DNA from: Blautia wexlerae DSM 19850 | GTDB lineage: Bacteria; Bacillota; Clostridia; Lachnospirales; Lachnospiraceae | Length of the DNA: 64,000 bases | Direction of reading: 5' to 3' | NCBI RefSeq assembly: GCF_025148125.1 | Contig: NZ_CP102267.1 | Coordinates: 4,226,501 to 4,290,500 of the forward strand | Part shown: positions 1 through 8,317 of the stretch, piece by piece | Numbering within the stretch: position 1 is the stretch's first letter | How the letters are laid out: the number at the start of each line of letters is the position of its first letter | Made by a program: the position numbers and the translations under genes | The notes under the pieces: model-generated | Seen by the model: only the letters and a program-made list of their open reading frames with translations | Databases searched by the model: none | What the model was told of the DNA's origin: nothing

Positions 1-997
1 TAGTTATTCCATCCACTTGAGATATACAATGCGTCCACTTTATCATAAACTCCCGCTTTAATTCACTATTTGATTGAGTTAAATCTATTTTTATAAGTGC
101 TGGCTTATTGCATTCATCCAATTCTATATGTCCAATATTATCGCTTAGAAGTAATTCCAAAATTCTTAACTGAACAAATGCTTTTCGATTATGTTTAGCA
201 TAGATTGTTATTCCATACGGAATATTCCATATTTCAGCTAAAAGTTTTTTTATTTGCTCTATTTCCGTTGTGTAATCTTCATATCTACTTATCAAATAAG
301 AATCATTGGTGTGTTTTCTCGCCTCAATAAATCGAATATTTTGTTTAATAACACATGAATTATTATAGATTTTGACTCTAAGACAAAATAATATATCTTC
401 AATTGCTTTTTGCCGATCAGCTACTTGTTTAACATTTGTTGCATCCTTCCCCCAAATAGCCTCTAATTGATAGGTTGCAATTTTTTTTCGTTCATACATT
501 GCATATACCGCTAAGGAAACAAACACTATAAGCAATATGACATTTCCATTTTCAGAAATAAAACTTACCAAAGACTCTATAATTGCCCCAACATCTATTT
601 CTTTCACCAAATTAATTATAGAATTTATCCGCAAAACTTTACGTTCATACAAAAATGTAATAACAAATACTAAATCTATTAAAACATTCCCGACTATTCC
701 TCTTATAGCTAATAATGTCATTCCAATACATATTAAAAATTTCTCACCGATATTATAGGTATTATACCATTCTTTTCTCATTTGATAGTAATCCCAGCTT
801 GTAGGTGCAAATGAAAATGTTGGCATTGTCTCTACAATCTTTGTTACATTGTAAGCAAAACTCTCTTTTGCTTGAGCCCACACATCAAATGTATATTTAT
901 TATGTTCTAATACCCATGTATAGAATTTCATATTTCGTATATTATTAAATATATATGTCATTGCAATAAAAATGATAGATTCTATAACATATATCAT
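1..997 (-). CDS. Membrane protein of unknown function, C-terminus beyond window edge
   Basis: The minus-strand frame is open from an ATG at 997 to the window edge, giving at least 332 residues. AAAGGAGAT lies just upstream of the ATG and fixes the start. Hydrophobic stretches lie at the extreme N-terminus, around residues 90-125, and around residues 155-172 (VILLIVFVSLAVYAMY). After these comes a soluble, charged region, so the likely form is a membrane-anchored protein with a cytosolic C-terminal domain. It starts 43 bases after the end of hamB on the same strand, so it may be co-transcribed with the Hachiman pair, although Hachiman is known as a two-gene system. I do not recognise the family. 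Confidence 0.75.
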   Translation of the reverse strand, partial: MIYVIESIIFIAMTYIFNNIRNMKFYTWVLEHNKYTFDVWAQAKESFAYNVTKIVETMPTFSFAPTSWDYYQMRKEWYNTYNIGEKFLICIGMTLLAIRGIVGNVLIDLVFVITFLYERKVLRINSIINLVKEIDVGAIIESLVSFISENGNVILLIVFVSLAVYAMYERKKIATYQLEAIWGKDATNVKQVADRQKAIEDILFCLRVKIYNNSCVIKQNIRFIEARKHTNDSYLISRYEDYTTEIEQIKKLLAEIWNIPYGITIYAKHNRKAFVQLRILELLLSDNIGHIELDECNKPALIKIDLTQSNSELKREFMIKWTHCISQVDGIT

Positions 998-1039
998 TTT
1001 GCATCATCTCCTTTAATCTTATATAAAACATACCTAAAA

Positions 1040-3571
1040 TTAAATCAAAAAATCCAACTGCACCTGTATCCAATATGGTATGTTTTTATATTCTAATCGA
1101 ATCTTTTCTCTTATTATCTGTTCTAACTCTAATCGATTCTTGACTTTAATTTCTTTTTCATCAAATATCTCTTTATACAGATACAATGCTGATTCCCTTG
1201 GAACTCCCATTTCAATCATGCATCTTTCTACTACACCAAAAGCTCCTACTTGCATGCACTTCAAAAAAGGACTCTCTGATTGTTTCATATCATAAAGAGG
1301 TTTTAGCAACAATGGTAAGTTGTACGAGATTGTATTTTGCAACAATTCTATAGTACTATCAATATTATCCGCGCCATCATCTCCCTCATATCTTGAGTTG
1401 TTCAATATTTCACAAAGTGCCTTTCCAGTAGCCCACTGTAATGATAAGCTAGACATTATACTACGCATCGTCTTCTTTCTATATGTTGAAGGTATATTTT
1501 TATTATACATTTCAGCCGTTACATCATTTTCCCTAAGAAAACGCATTGCCTTATCCAACTTACTTTTTGCACCTTTCTCCATCGGTGTATTAGGGAGTTT
1601 TCCATCATATTCATTATAAATATAATCCAATACAAGCGGATCCCAATACCTGTTTTTATAACAAATTTCTTTAGGAACGTCTATTGAATCGAGTTTTAAT
1701 ATAATTGCTGCAACCTGTTTTTGTGTAAGCTTTATTCCAACATTTTTCATACGACCACGCGATTCAGCACCATACTTCAAAACAGATTGTCTTATATATG
1801 AAATAATATATCCATATTTTTTCATAGTTGCATCTACTGGCGTATTATTATCTAATGCTTCCTCTATAAAATCTTTATATTCTTCAAACTTTTGTTCATA
1901 GCCTGAGGGAAGTTCCTTGGTAACATCTTCAAATAATTCAAGTTGCTCGTAGCCTTCCGAATCTATAAACTCATCCTCATCCATCACAAATGTTCGACCT
2001 ATATAATCTTTTAACAATCTTCCTGCCCGACCTCGCAAATTAGCCATCTCATAATTCGTCAATTCAGAAGATTGCTTTTGTTTCTTAACATAAAGATGTG
2101 GGTTCCTAATAAAAACATTCTGAGCCGGCAAATTGACTCCTTGCAATAAGGTAGTCGTACACACAACCGTATTTATTTTTTTATCTGCTATAGCTTTTTC
2201 TAAGGTTCTTCTCACATGCATAGGTAACTTTCCATGGTGATACGCAACCCCTTTTTCCAATGTTTTACAAAGAGAATAATTTTCTCTAACCGTCATACCA
2301 TAATACTCAATAAGTTCTCTTTCAATCCCGTTGCTTGTGTCACCTAAGGCCATTGCAATCTTTCTCGCGGAATCTGAAGTCGGTGAAAAAACTATATTTT
2401 GACAATTCTCACCTACTCCTTTTACTACATTGTTTAGATATGACAAATACCTATCCGTATACTGTTTTTTTCCATATCCCTCAATAATTTCTGCATTTTC
2501 AATTTCTAAAGTCAATGGTTCCTGCGTCAATGCACAATACTGTTTCAAGTAATATTTTTTATCAACTTTTTTTATACTATATGTTAAATTGAGTACCGGG
2601 CTAATATCCGTTGTATGATCTTTTGTTTCAATGCCAAAAATACTTTTACCAACTTTTTCAATTTCTTCTATTCTAGGTCCCGATATAATAATTTGTTCAA
2701 CATTATCTTTATATCTAAATTCAATTAAAGTGTCATATAAAATTTTAGCTCTTTGATCCTTGTCCTCTCTTATTCTTTCAATATTTTGGATTTCATCTGC
2801 TACAAGTATCAATCTTTTTGTAAAGGCCTTCTCTGTATCAGAAAAAGCAGCTATGGCTTTTTCCTGTGTCATAATATAAATATTCTTTTTATTCGATAAT
2901 TGTTGATCATCAAATGAATTTGAAATCCAATAATCTGTTACTCCAACTTTTTTCAATTCTCTATTAAAATCCTCAGTTACTTGATTTAATAAACTTAAAG
3001 TCGGAACAATATATACAATATCTATATTATCATTTATCAACCTATCTACAAGTTTCAAAAGAATAACAAAAGATTTCCCCGCTGATGTCGGTGCCGATAT
3101 TCCCAATACCTTATCGTTATCCATACTATCCCATATCTGTTTTTGATAATCTGTAAGAAGATATTTTTGGTTAGCAACCATAATCTCATTTTTCGTTTGA
3201 TTAATTGTCAGAGCAACCTCATCTATCCAACTATCTAATCCTGAAAAAGTTCCGTTCTCTTTATCGAAATCTTTATCACATATTATTGCAGAAGTAGGAT
3301 ATCCGATACGTGATAAGATTTTAATAACGAATTTTCTTAAATCAAATTTAGTATGATCAACATGCTCCCACATTAAACCGATAACAGTAATAATATAATT
3401 AACCGATGGTTTTTTAACTACAATAGATTCATAATCAAGACACCGAATTGTATCCATAAGTAACTCTAAATTTACATCACAACTTTTGTTTGACAGTCCC
3501 ATTTTTTTAGCAATATTAACCAGATCAATTTCAAGCCATTTATAAAGAACTTGCTTCATTTTCTCTTCCAT
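1040..3571 (-). CDS. hamB: Hachiman defence helicase HamB
   Basis: A superfamily 2, Ski2-like helicase of 843 residues. Motif I (SAPTSAGKS) lies near residue 160, motif II (DEIQ) near 260, a YHHG segment near 430, a motif V-like TTLLQGVNLP, and motif VI (NLRGRAGR) near 515. The C-terminal third is helical and has no recognised motif. It follows a HamA-like nuclease (DUF1837) by 22 bases on the same strand, which is the gene pair and order that define the Hachiman anti-phage system. In the family, HamB senses and translocates on DNA and holds or releases HamA. The reading frame is intact with normal length, so the system may be functional. A lone Ski2-like helicase is the alternative, but the partner argues against that. 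Confidence 0.85.
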   Translation of the reverse strand: MEEKMKQVLYKWLEIDLVNIAKKMGLSNKSCDVNLELLMDTIRCLDYESIVVKKPSVNYIITVIGLMWEHVDHTKFDLRKFVIKILSRIGYPTSAIICDKDFDKENGTFSGLDSWIDEVALTINQTKNEIMVANQKYLLTDYQKQIWDSMDNDKVLGISAPTSAGKSFVILLKLVDRLINDNIDIVYIVPTLSLLNQVTEDFNRELKKVGVTDYWISNSFDDQQLSNKKNIYIMTQEKAIAAFSDTEKAFTKRLILVADEIQNIERIREDKDQRAKILYDTLIEFRYKDNVEQIIISGPRIEEIEKVGKSIFGIETKDHTTDISPVLNLTYSIKKVDKKYYLKQYCALTQEPLTLEIENAEIIEGYGKKQYTDRYLSYLNNVVKGVGENCQNIVFSPTSDSARKIAMALGDTSNGIERELIEYYGMTVRENYSLCKTLEKGVAYHHGKLPMHVRRTLEKAIADKKINTVVCTTTLLQGVNLPAQNVFIRNPHLYVKKQKQSSELTNYEMANLRGRAGRLLKDYIGRTFVMDEDEFIDSEGYEQLELFEDVTKELPSGYEQKFEEYKDFIEEALDNNTPVDATMKKYGYIISYIRQSVLKYGAESRGRMKNVGIKLTQKQVAAIILKLDSIDVPKEICYKNRYWDPLVLDYIYNEYDGKLPNTPMEKGAKSKLDKAMRFLRENDVTAEMYNKNIPSTYRKKTMRSIMSSLSLQWATGKALCEILNNSRYEGDDGADNIDSTIELLQNTISYNLPLLLKPLYDMKQSESPFLKCMQVGAFGVVERCMIEMGVPRESALYLYKEIFDEKEIKVKNRLELEQIIREKIRLEYKNIPYWIQVQLDFLI

Positions 3572-3593
3572 AGATCATGTACCTCATTTTGAA

Positions 3594-4508
3594 TCATATC
3601 ATCTTTTGGAATTCTTCAACCAAACCTTTCAAATCCCATACAGGAAAAACAATATATGTTATCCGCCTCAGTATAGGATTATTCTCAATATCAATTTTAT
3701 TATTATCAAACAAATGATATCTTTCTGCAATTATCGTCTCTATTTGATTTTTAATCCCTGTCTCCGTATCAAATTCCAATTTTTTATTTTCATTATAGGT
3801 AATTATGCTAACTAAATGAACCTCAACATTTTCAAGTGTATTATTCAAGTAATCTTCTGCAACCTGATTCATCTCATTATCCAAAAAGTCCTCATGCACA
3901 TAAAGATTTAACTCTCTCCTGTGCTCTTTATATGTATTAACAATACTATTTAATGCATCAGAAAATGCTGTGGCAAATTTGTAATTACTACTATATGTTT
4001 TTGCTTCTCCAAGGATTATAATATTTTTTGCATCCTGAATTTTATAATGAATTGCATCCGCACCAAATCTTTCATGTTCTGAAGATGTAGCTATCTTCAT
4101 TTTTCTCAATAAAGGTGTTGCCTGCATAAATTTTTGTATAAAATGAAATAATAATAATTCTCCGAATTGCCCCTGGATTAACAATTCATCAGTATTATGG
4201 TCAGCTCTAAACTTCTGCCTTGCTTTTCTACCAACCTCCTGAGTTGCTGCAGCATCTGATTTTCCTTTATCCATTGCTTTTTGTTTCAACTCCGCAAACT
4301 TGTCGGAGCTATATATCCAGTCAACAATCGAATCTATCAGTTCCTCCAAAAAATCTTCACGTAACTCATTCAAATCTTGGAATTCAATATAAGCTCCCAT
4401 GTGATTTTTGTCCTTTGGAATAATATCATAATTTTGTGTTATTACGTGTATATTTCTGAACAAGGCATCATTCTTAACAAGCCTCTTCAATATATCCTTC
4501 TCCTTCAA
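3594..4508 (-). CDS. hamA: Hachiman defence nuclease HamA (DUF1837 family)
   Basis: A 304-residue protein with the order of residues expected of a PD-(D/E)xK-type nuclease: FGELLL with Glu117, GADAIHY with Asp151, and GEAKTY with Glu168 and Lys170. This matches the DUF1837/HamA family, whose members are released by HamB and cut DNA non-specifically, killing or arresting the infected cell. The start is a TTG at 4508, chosen because GGAGG sits eight bases upstream; the next in-frame ATG would lose conserved-looking sequence. It is followed 22 bases later by hamB, and a 69-base gap separates it from the upstream three-gene module, so both could share one transcript. No frameshift or missing catalytic residue is seen. 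Confidence 0.85.
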   Translation of the reverse strand: MKEKDILKRLVKNDALFRNIHVITQNYDIIPKDKNHMGAYIEFQDLNELREDFLEELIDSIVDWIYSSDKFAELKQKAMDKGKSDAAATQEVGRKARQKFRADHNTDELLIQGQFGELLLFHFIQKFMQATPLLRKMKIATSSEHERFGADAIHYKIQDAKNIIILGEAKTYSSNYKFATAFSDALNSIVNTYKEHRRELNLYVHEDFLDNEMNQVAEDYLNNTLENVEVHLVSIITYNENKKLEFDTETGIKNQIETIIAERYHLFDNNKIDIENNPILRRITYIVFPVWDLKGLVEEFQKMI

Positions 4509-4577
4509 TAATCCGCCTCCGCCACTTTTCCTTCATAGTTATTTCAAAGAATTTAATATTACTCAGAAATAACCAAT

Positions 4578-5249
4578 TTACATGAACTCTAATATGCGAT
4601 GTACTTCCTCCGACTGTATCAGCATTCTCATCTTCTCATTCCCATCCTCAATCTCAGGCTTACCACACCTCAGATTATCCGGATGTTCTGACACACAACA
4701 ATCCTTGTACCAGCACTCACCCATAAGCGAACCCTTAACGGACCACTTCTCGTTTTGTGTAAATTCACCCACCAATGATTTCATCACACGCTCTGTAGAG
4801 TATCTCTTAAAACCTGCCAAGTACTGTAATGTCTTCACATCATCAATCTTTGACAAGTTGATTCTATGATCCTCAATTGCTGATAAAACCTCTTCACGGA
4901 TCTTGATTTTATCTGTCTTTCCAGTGCCTGTCCATGTCACCAGCTTATCAAAAGCAAGAATCAGATATTCAAAACAAATCATATCCAGAATGATAATCTT
5001 TCCTTCTGCCTTATCTGTTATTGATTTCAACATACGATACTTATTACGAATATCCTGATTATCAACCACATAGTCAAACGAAATATAATACTTATCGTCC
5101 TCTTTCATATCTATCTCTGCCAATGCATCCAATAAGCCCTGATTGCTTTCTTTACTTTCGACCACAAGTGCATCATTAAAGAAAAGTTGGTTAACCAATT
5201 TCCAGAAGTGAAGTCCTGCGCCGGTATCTTCTGTCCATAAATACTTCAT
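4578..5249 (-). CDS. Unknown protein, possible TOPRIM/OLD-like partner of the mini-ATPase
   Basis: A 223-residue acidic protein with no confident family name. Its N-terminal half alternates hydrophobic strands with acidic residues: LWTEDTGAG near the start, YYISFDYVVDN near residue 55, and KIIILDMICFEYLI near residue 85. That spacing is reminiscent of TOPRIM or DUF4435-type folds, where acidic residues bind metal, but this is inference. The C-terminus carries several cysteines (ECWYKDCC and later CGKPE) that could bind zinc. It starts one base after the ATPase gene, with AGGAGT before the ATG, so the two are translated together. ATPase plus TOPRIM-like pairing recalls OLD/Gabija/PARIS-type defence, though both proteins are far smaller here. 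Confidence 0.6.
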   Translation of the reverse strand: MKYLWTEDTGAGLHFWKLVNQLFFNDALVVESKESNQGLLDALAEIDMKEDDKYYISFDYVVDNQDIRNKYRMLKSITDKAEGKIIILDMICFEYLILAFDKLVTWTGTGKTDKIKIREEVLSAIEDHRINLSKIDDVKTLQYLAGFKRYSTERVMKSLVGEFTQNEKWSVKGSLMGECWYKDCCVSEHPDNLRCGKPEIEDGNEKMRMLIQSEEVHRILEFM

Positions 5250-5250
5250 A

Positions 5251-5652
5251 TCACAACTCCTCTTCCAGTGTTATCCTATTATTGTCAAACTTCAACACCT
5301 TAAAGCTCTTATCAGATACATTTAGTCCGTCGCAATTTCGTAGGAAAAGCATATATTGATTCGACGGCTCAAAATTAATAAAACGTCTGACCTCATCATT
5401 AATCAAATTATCTGCATTATCGACTACAATAAAATTATCTCTGCACTGTTCAATCGATTCTGAGAAATTATCTGATTTGTAATTAAACAATTTTATAGCT
5501 TTGTATTCGTTAGTTAATCGTAGATCTTCTAACATTTCATAAAGCACTGTTTTACCGGTACCGCTATTTCCGCCAACAAGAGTTATTCTATCGTCAAATT
5601 CCAGATTGTATGAAAATGGATCTGCTTTAAATGTAATATTCTTATAAATCAT
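5251..5652 (-). CDS. Mini P-loop ATPase (about 133 residues)
   Basis: A very short NTPase. Walker A is clear (GGNSGTGKT, near residue 25), and a Walker B-like strand follows (NFIVVDNADNL, near residue 78). The opening sequence resembles the first strands of ABC or SMC-like ATPases, but no signature motif or helical arm follows, so this is a stripped-down core. The ATG at 5652 was chosen because GGAGAG precedes it; an upstream in-frame start at 5691 would overlap the previous gene far more. As drawn it overlaps that gene by 11 bases and stops one base before the next, so the three genes form a tightly coupled operon. An isolated ATPase this short is likely to act only in a complex. Confidence 0.7.
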   Translation of the reverse strand: MIYKNITFKADPFSYNLEFDDRITLVGGNSGTGKTVLYEMLEDLRLTNEYKAIKLFNYKSDNFSESIEQCRDNFIVVDNADNLINDEVRRFINFEPSNQYMLFLRNCDGLNVSDKSFKVLKFDNNRITLEEEL

Positions 5653-6094
5653 CTGCTTCTCTCCTTTCATACTCCTTGCCCCACCAGGCATTATATCCTT
5701 TCCCTCCGGTCACTATATCAGAATCATTGAATCTGATTTGCACATCATCCGGGATATCAAAAAGCGATGGTCTGGACATATAAATCTTTATATTATCCAT
5801 AGTAAAAATTATTTTAAGCACATTCGGACCACATTCTTCTACATTCACCACCTTATCAGGATGCTTTACAATATTAAGTAATGTCTTGCAGCCAGATGAC
5901 AAATTACGGATTGTACCTAAACCATATTTTGTTTCAATATGCTTATCCGGTGTCAACTTCGCCTCATCTACTTGCTGAATGAGATTTATTTCATTTTGAG
6001 ACATTTCTTCATTACCTGTATTCAAATTGAAATACAAATCGTTTTGAAGTATCCAGTCTTTAGAATCATTTTTTTCTGTATATATATCTATCAT
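5642..6094 (-). CDS. DUF4869-like protein
   Basis: A 150-residue protein that I read as related to the DUF4869 family of Firmicutes. The resemblance is in its general plan: a start like DIYTEKND, a middle with GLGTIRNLSSGCKTLLNI, and a C-terminal beta-rich part with FNDSDIV. The family has no known activity. AAGGAG stands ahead of the ATG. It is the first gene of the coupled trio with the mini-ATPase and the TOPRIM-like protein, and starts 18 bases after the HEPN-like gene. There is no signal peptide or membrane segment, so it should be cytosolic. The family assignment comes from memory of the sequence pattern and needs a profile search. Confidence 0.55.
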   Translation of the reverse strand: MIDIYTEKNDSKDWILQNDLYFNLNTGNEEMSQNEINLIQQVDEAKLTPDKHIETKYGLGTIRNLSSGCKTLLNIVKHPDKVVNVEECGPNVLKIIFTMDNIKIYMSRPSLFDIPDDVQIRFNDSDIVTGGKGYNAWWGKEYERREADDL

Positions 6095-6112
6095 TCGGTG
6101 TCACTCCTTCTC

Positions 6113-6754
6113 TCAATCATAATCAGAAACAAACGTTGCCATTTCTTCATAATATCCAGCAATACAATTTAAGTTATCACCTATTTTTTTGAATACCTCC
6201 ACAAACATTTCCAAATCTACAACCTCATTTCCATAGTTCTCAATATAAAAATGATATTCGTCATCTGTATTAAACGGATACCGTGAAAAATCCATATTTT
6301 TCATCTTTGCATTAGCATTATGGTCTTTATCTATTTTGTCATATAATTCTAAAATATAGTCGTCGAGTTCTTTTGTCATTTCCTTAAATTGTTTTCTCTG
6401 GTCTTTATCGGATTCAAAACTTATCATACGTTTTTTTACTGTATGCCATATCTGCCTGATATCGTGCCCTCCGCAAAAGGACTCTTTCTCATTAAGCAAC
6501 ATATTCAAAGACCAGTTTATAGATTTTAGATACAACTCTATTGCATGGTTTGCCGAAAACAATATTGGGAAAACCACAATATCAGCCTTCTTATCCATAT
6601 TGTCCTGCAAACAGTCCTGTGCGAGCATTATCGCTGCCTTCATATATCCGTCAGCAATAATCATCATATCATGAATCGGTTGATGCGGTCTGGTTCTCCA
6701 ATTCATATATGCTGTTTTATCTATATCTACATTATATGAAGAAATTTTTTCCAT
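6113..6754 (-). CDS. HEPN-like helical protein
   Basis: A 213-residue, mostly helical protein. The segment FSANHAIELYLKSI near residue 70 followed by GHDIRQIW near residue 95 resembles HEPN-type helical bundles found in defence and toxin genes, where the conserved positions cluster in such helices. The canonical Rx4-6H ribonuclease motif is not clearly present, so an active RNase cannot be claimed. It sits between the DUF3800-like gene (54 bases upstream) and the DUF4869-like gene (18 bases downstream), all on one strand, so it could belong either to the restriction operon tail or to the three-gene module. The ribosome site is weak. Confidence in the ORF is high, in the fold moderate. Confidence 0.55.
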   Translation of the reverse strand: MEKISSYNVDIDKTAYMNWRTRPHQPIHDMMIIADGYMKAAIMLAQDCLQDNMDKKADIVVFPILFSANHAIELYLKSINWSLNMLLNEKESFCGGHDIRQIWHTVKKRMISFESDKDQRKQFKEMTKELDDYILELYDKIDKDHNANAKMKNMDFSRYPFNTDDEYHFYIENYGNEVVDLEMFVEVFKKIGDNLNCIAGYYEEMATFVSDYD

Positions 6755-6807
6755 CTATTCACCCACTTTTTAATACTATAAATATAAATTACTGAACTCC
6801 CTAAATG

Positions 6808-8304
6808 TTATAAAATATCAACCAAATACCTTCCATCAATTAACGAAAACACTACTTTACATGGGAATAATCTTTCACCCATATTAGCCATTCCAACTAC
6901 ATTCATTGCCCATTCTCCATAATCCTCCGGCAACCTATAACATATCGGCTTATCATTTTCAGAGATTGTTACTAATGGAGTTCCATTCTGTGAAAATCCA
7001 ACTGAAAGAACATAGAATTCATTCTTTCTACTGTATAAGGGCAACATAGGTTGATTACTAATATCCTTATAAACTATTGCACCTCTTTGATTGTAAAAAT
7101 AATTTTTGTCATCTTCTAATATAGGATAAATCGGCAATTTATTTCTCATTATTTCGTAACGTTTGTTCAAACTCTCGCAAACAAAGGCATTATAATACTC
7201 TGGTTGCATTTCTATATTCCTTTTACGAATCTCATCTGCATCTGAAAAATGATTCATAAATTGAAGAAGTGCTACAAAAGACACTAAATCATCCGAATAT
7301 ATTCCAGAAAAAGTTTTATACCAATATTTATTATTCTCACAAATTGCCAGATATAATTTCTTATACAAATCAAGTTGCCTTTGATTCACTGCAAACCAGC
7401 CAGAATCCAAAAGAGTCCTCTTAATTTTCCCTTCTTTATAATTTCCGGTTAATGATATCTTCAATGATTGCATCAAGCGAGATATTAATCCAACAAGCAT
7501 ATCCGCCATTCTGATTCCAACATAATCCTTAGAATCTTCTTCGGTGACATTTTCAAGACCTACATCTATTGCAGAATTCAATGTATGAGATTCTTTCCCT
7601 TCTCGGTCAATCATCAACTGATATTCATAAATATTCATCTCTGTCAATAACTTCTTAAATCCATCAAAAGGTGCAAAATAGGACCAATCTAATGTTTCGG
7701 GTACCTCTGTGTCCTCAAGCAGTATAAGTACTTCTTCAAAAGCTTGATTCTCACATTCTTTCAAAGTATTATTAGCTTGATTATTAATAATCCTATCTTC
7801 TAAAAAAGACCGTAGTTCTTTAACAAATATTTGTGGTTCTTTATAGATTGCTTCTATCACCTTTTGTGGTCGATATATATTGATAGCCTTAATTATTGAG
7901 TATTTCATGTAATCAACATCAATAAACATAGAACTGTGATAATTTACAAATAATTGGTTAATAACATATTCTATTTTGCTGAACACAGAGAAATATATAA
8001 CTATTTTATCATCAAGCAATGATACAAGGTCTTCATAAAACTCAATAGTATGATTATTAAGAGACGCAAACCCCAGCCTAAAATCTTTTGCTTTCATAGT
8101 CTGGCTTTTTAGTTCTCCGTCTTTTTTTCTATAAGTATACTTCGATTCAAAAGCAAGATATCTGTCAGAAATACATTCATTTTCTTCTGCATTCCACCCT
8201 ACAATTCCAGTTATAAAATTATCACAGTAATTATTCGCAGTAACAGTCTCATAATTAATTTTTCTACTATGCTCTGTTTCATCATAGAAAAACATGTATT
8301 TCAT
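6808..8304 (-). CDS. DUF3800-like protein (498 residues)
   Basis: The N-terminus MKYMFFYDETEHS matches the DUF3800 pattern, in which an early strand ends with Asp-Glu as in RNase H-like folds. A second acidic cluster (VGIRMADMLVGLI) near residue 250 matches the family motif in which an Asp sits in a helix. DUF3800 proteins are frequent in defence islands and are thought to be nuclease-like, without proven activity. The last 150 residues are extra relative to the usual family length and are not recognised. The ATG at 8304 is preferred over an upstream TTG because AGGGAGGTG precedes it. It begins 13 bases after the hsdR stop, so it is part of the hsd operon. Confidence 0.65.
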   Translation of the reverse strand: MKYMFFYDETEHSRKINYETVTANNYCDNFITGIVGWNAEENECISDRYLAFESKYTYRKKDGELKSQTMKAKDFRLGFASLNNHTIEFYEDLVSLLDDKIVIYFSVFSKIEYVINQLFVNYHSSMFIDVDYMKYSIIKAINIYRPQKVIEAIYKEPQIFVKELRSFLEDRIINNQANNTLKECENQAFEEVLILLEDTEVPETLDWSYFAPFDGFKKLLTEMNIYEYQLMIDREGKESHTLNSAIDVGLENVTEEDSKDYVGIRMADMLVGLISRLMQSLKISLTGNYKEGKIKRTLLDSGWFAVNQRQLDLYKKLYLAICENNKYWYKTFSGIYSDDLVSFVALLQFMNHFSDADEIRKRNIEMQPEYYNAFVCESLNKRYEIMRNKLPIYPILEDDKNYFYNQRGAIVYKDISNQPMLPLYSRKNEFYVLSVGFSQNGTPLVTISENDKPICYRLPEDYGEWAMNVVGMANMGERLFPCKVVFSLIDGRYLVDIL

Positions 8305-8317
8305 ATTCAGCACCTCC

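Noticed and set aside
6113..6754. Calling the HEPN-like protein a toxin with the next gene as antitoxin
   Set aside because: No clear Rx4-6H motif and the neighbour does not look like a MNT or other HEPN antitoxin.
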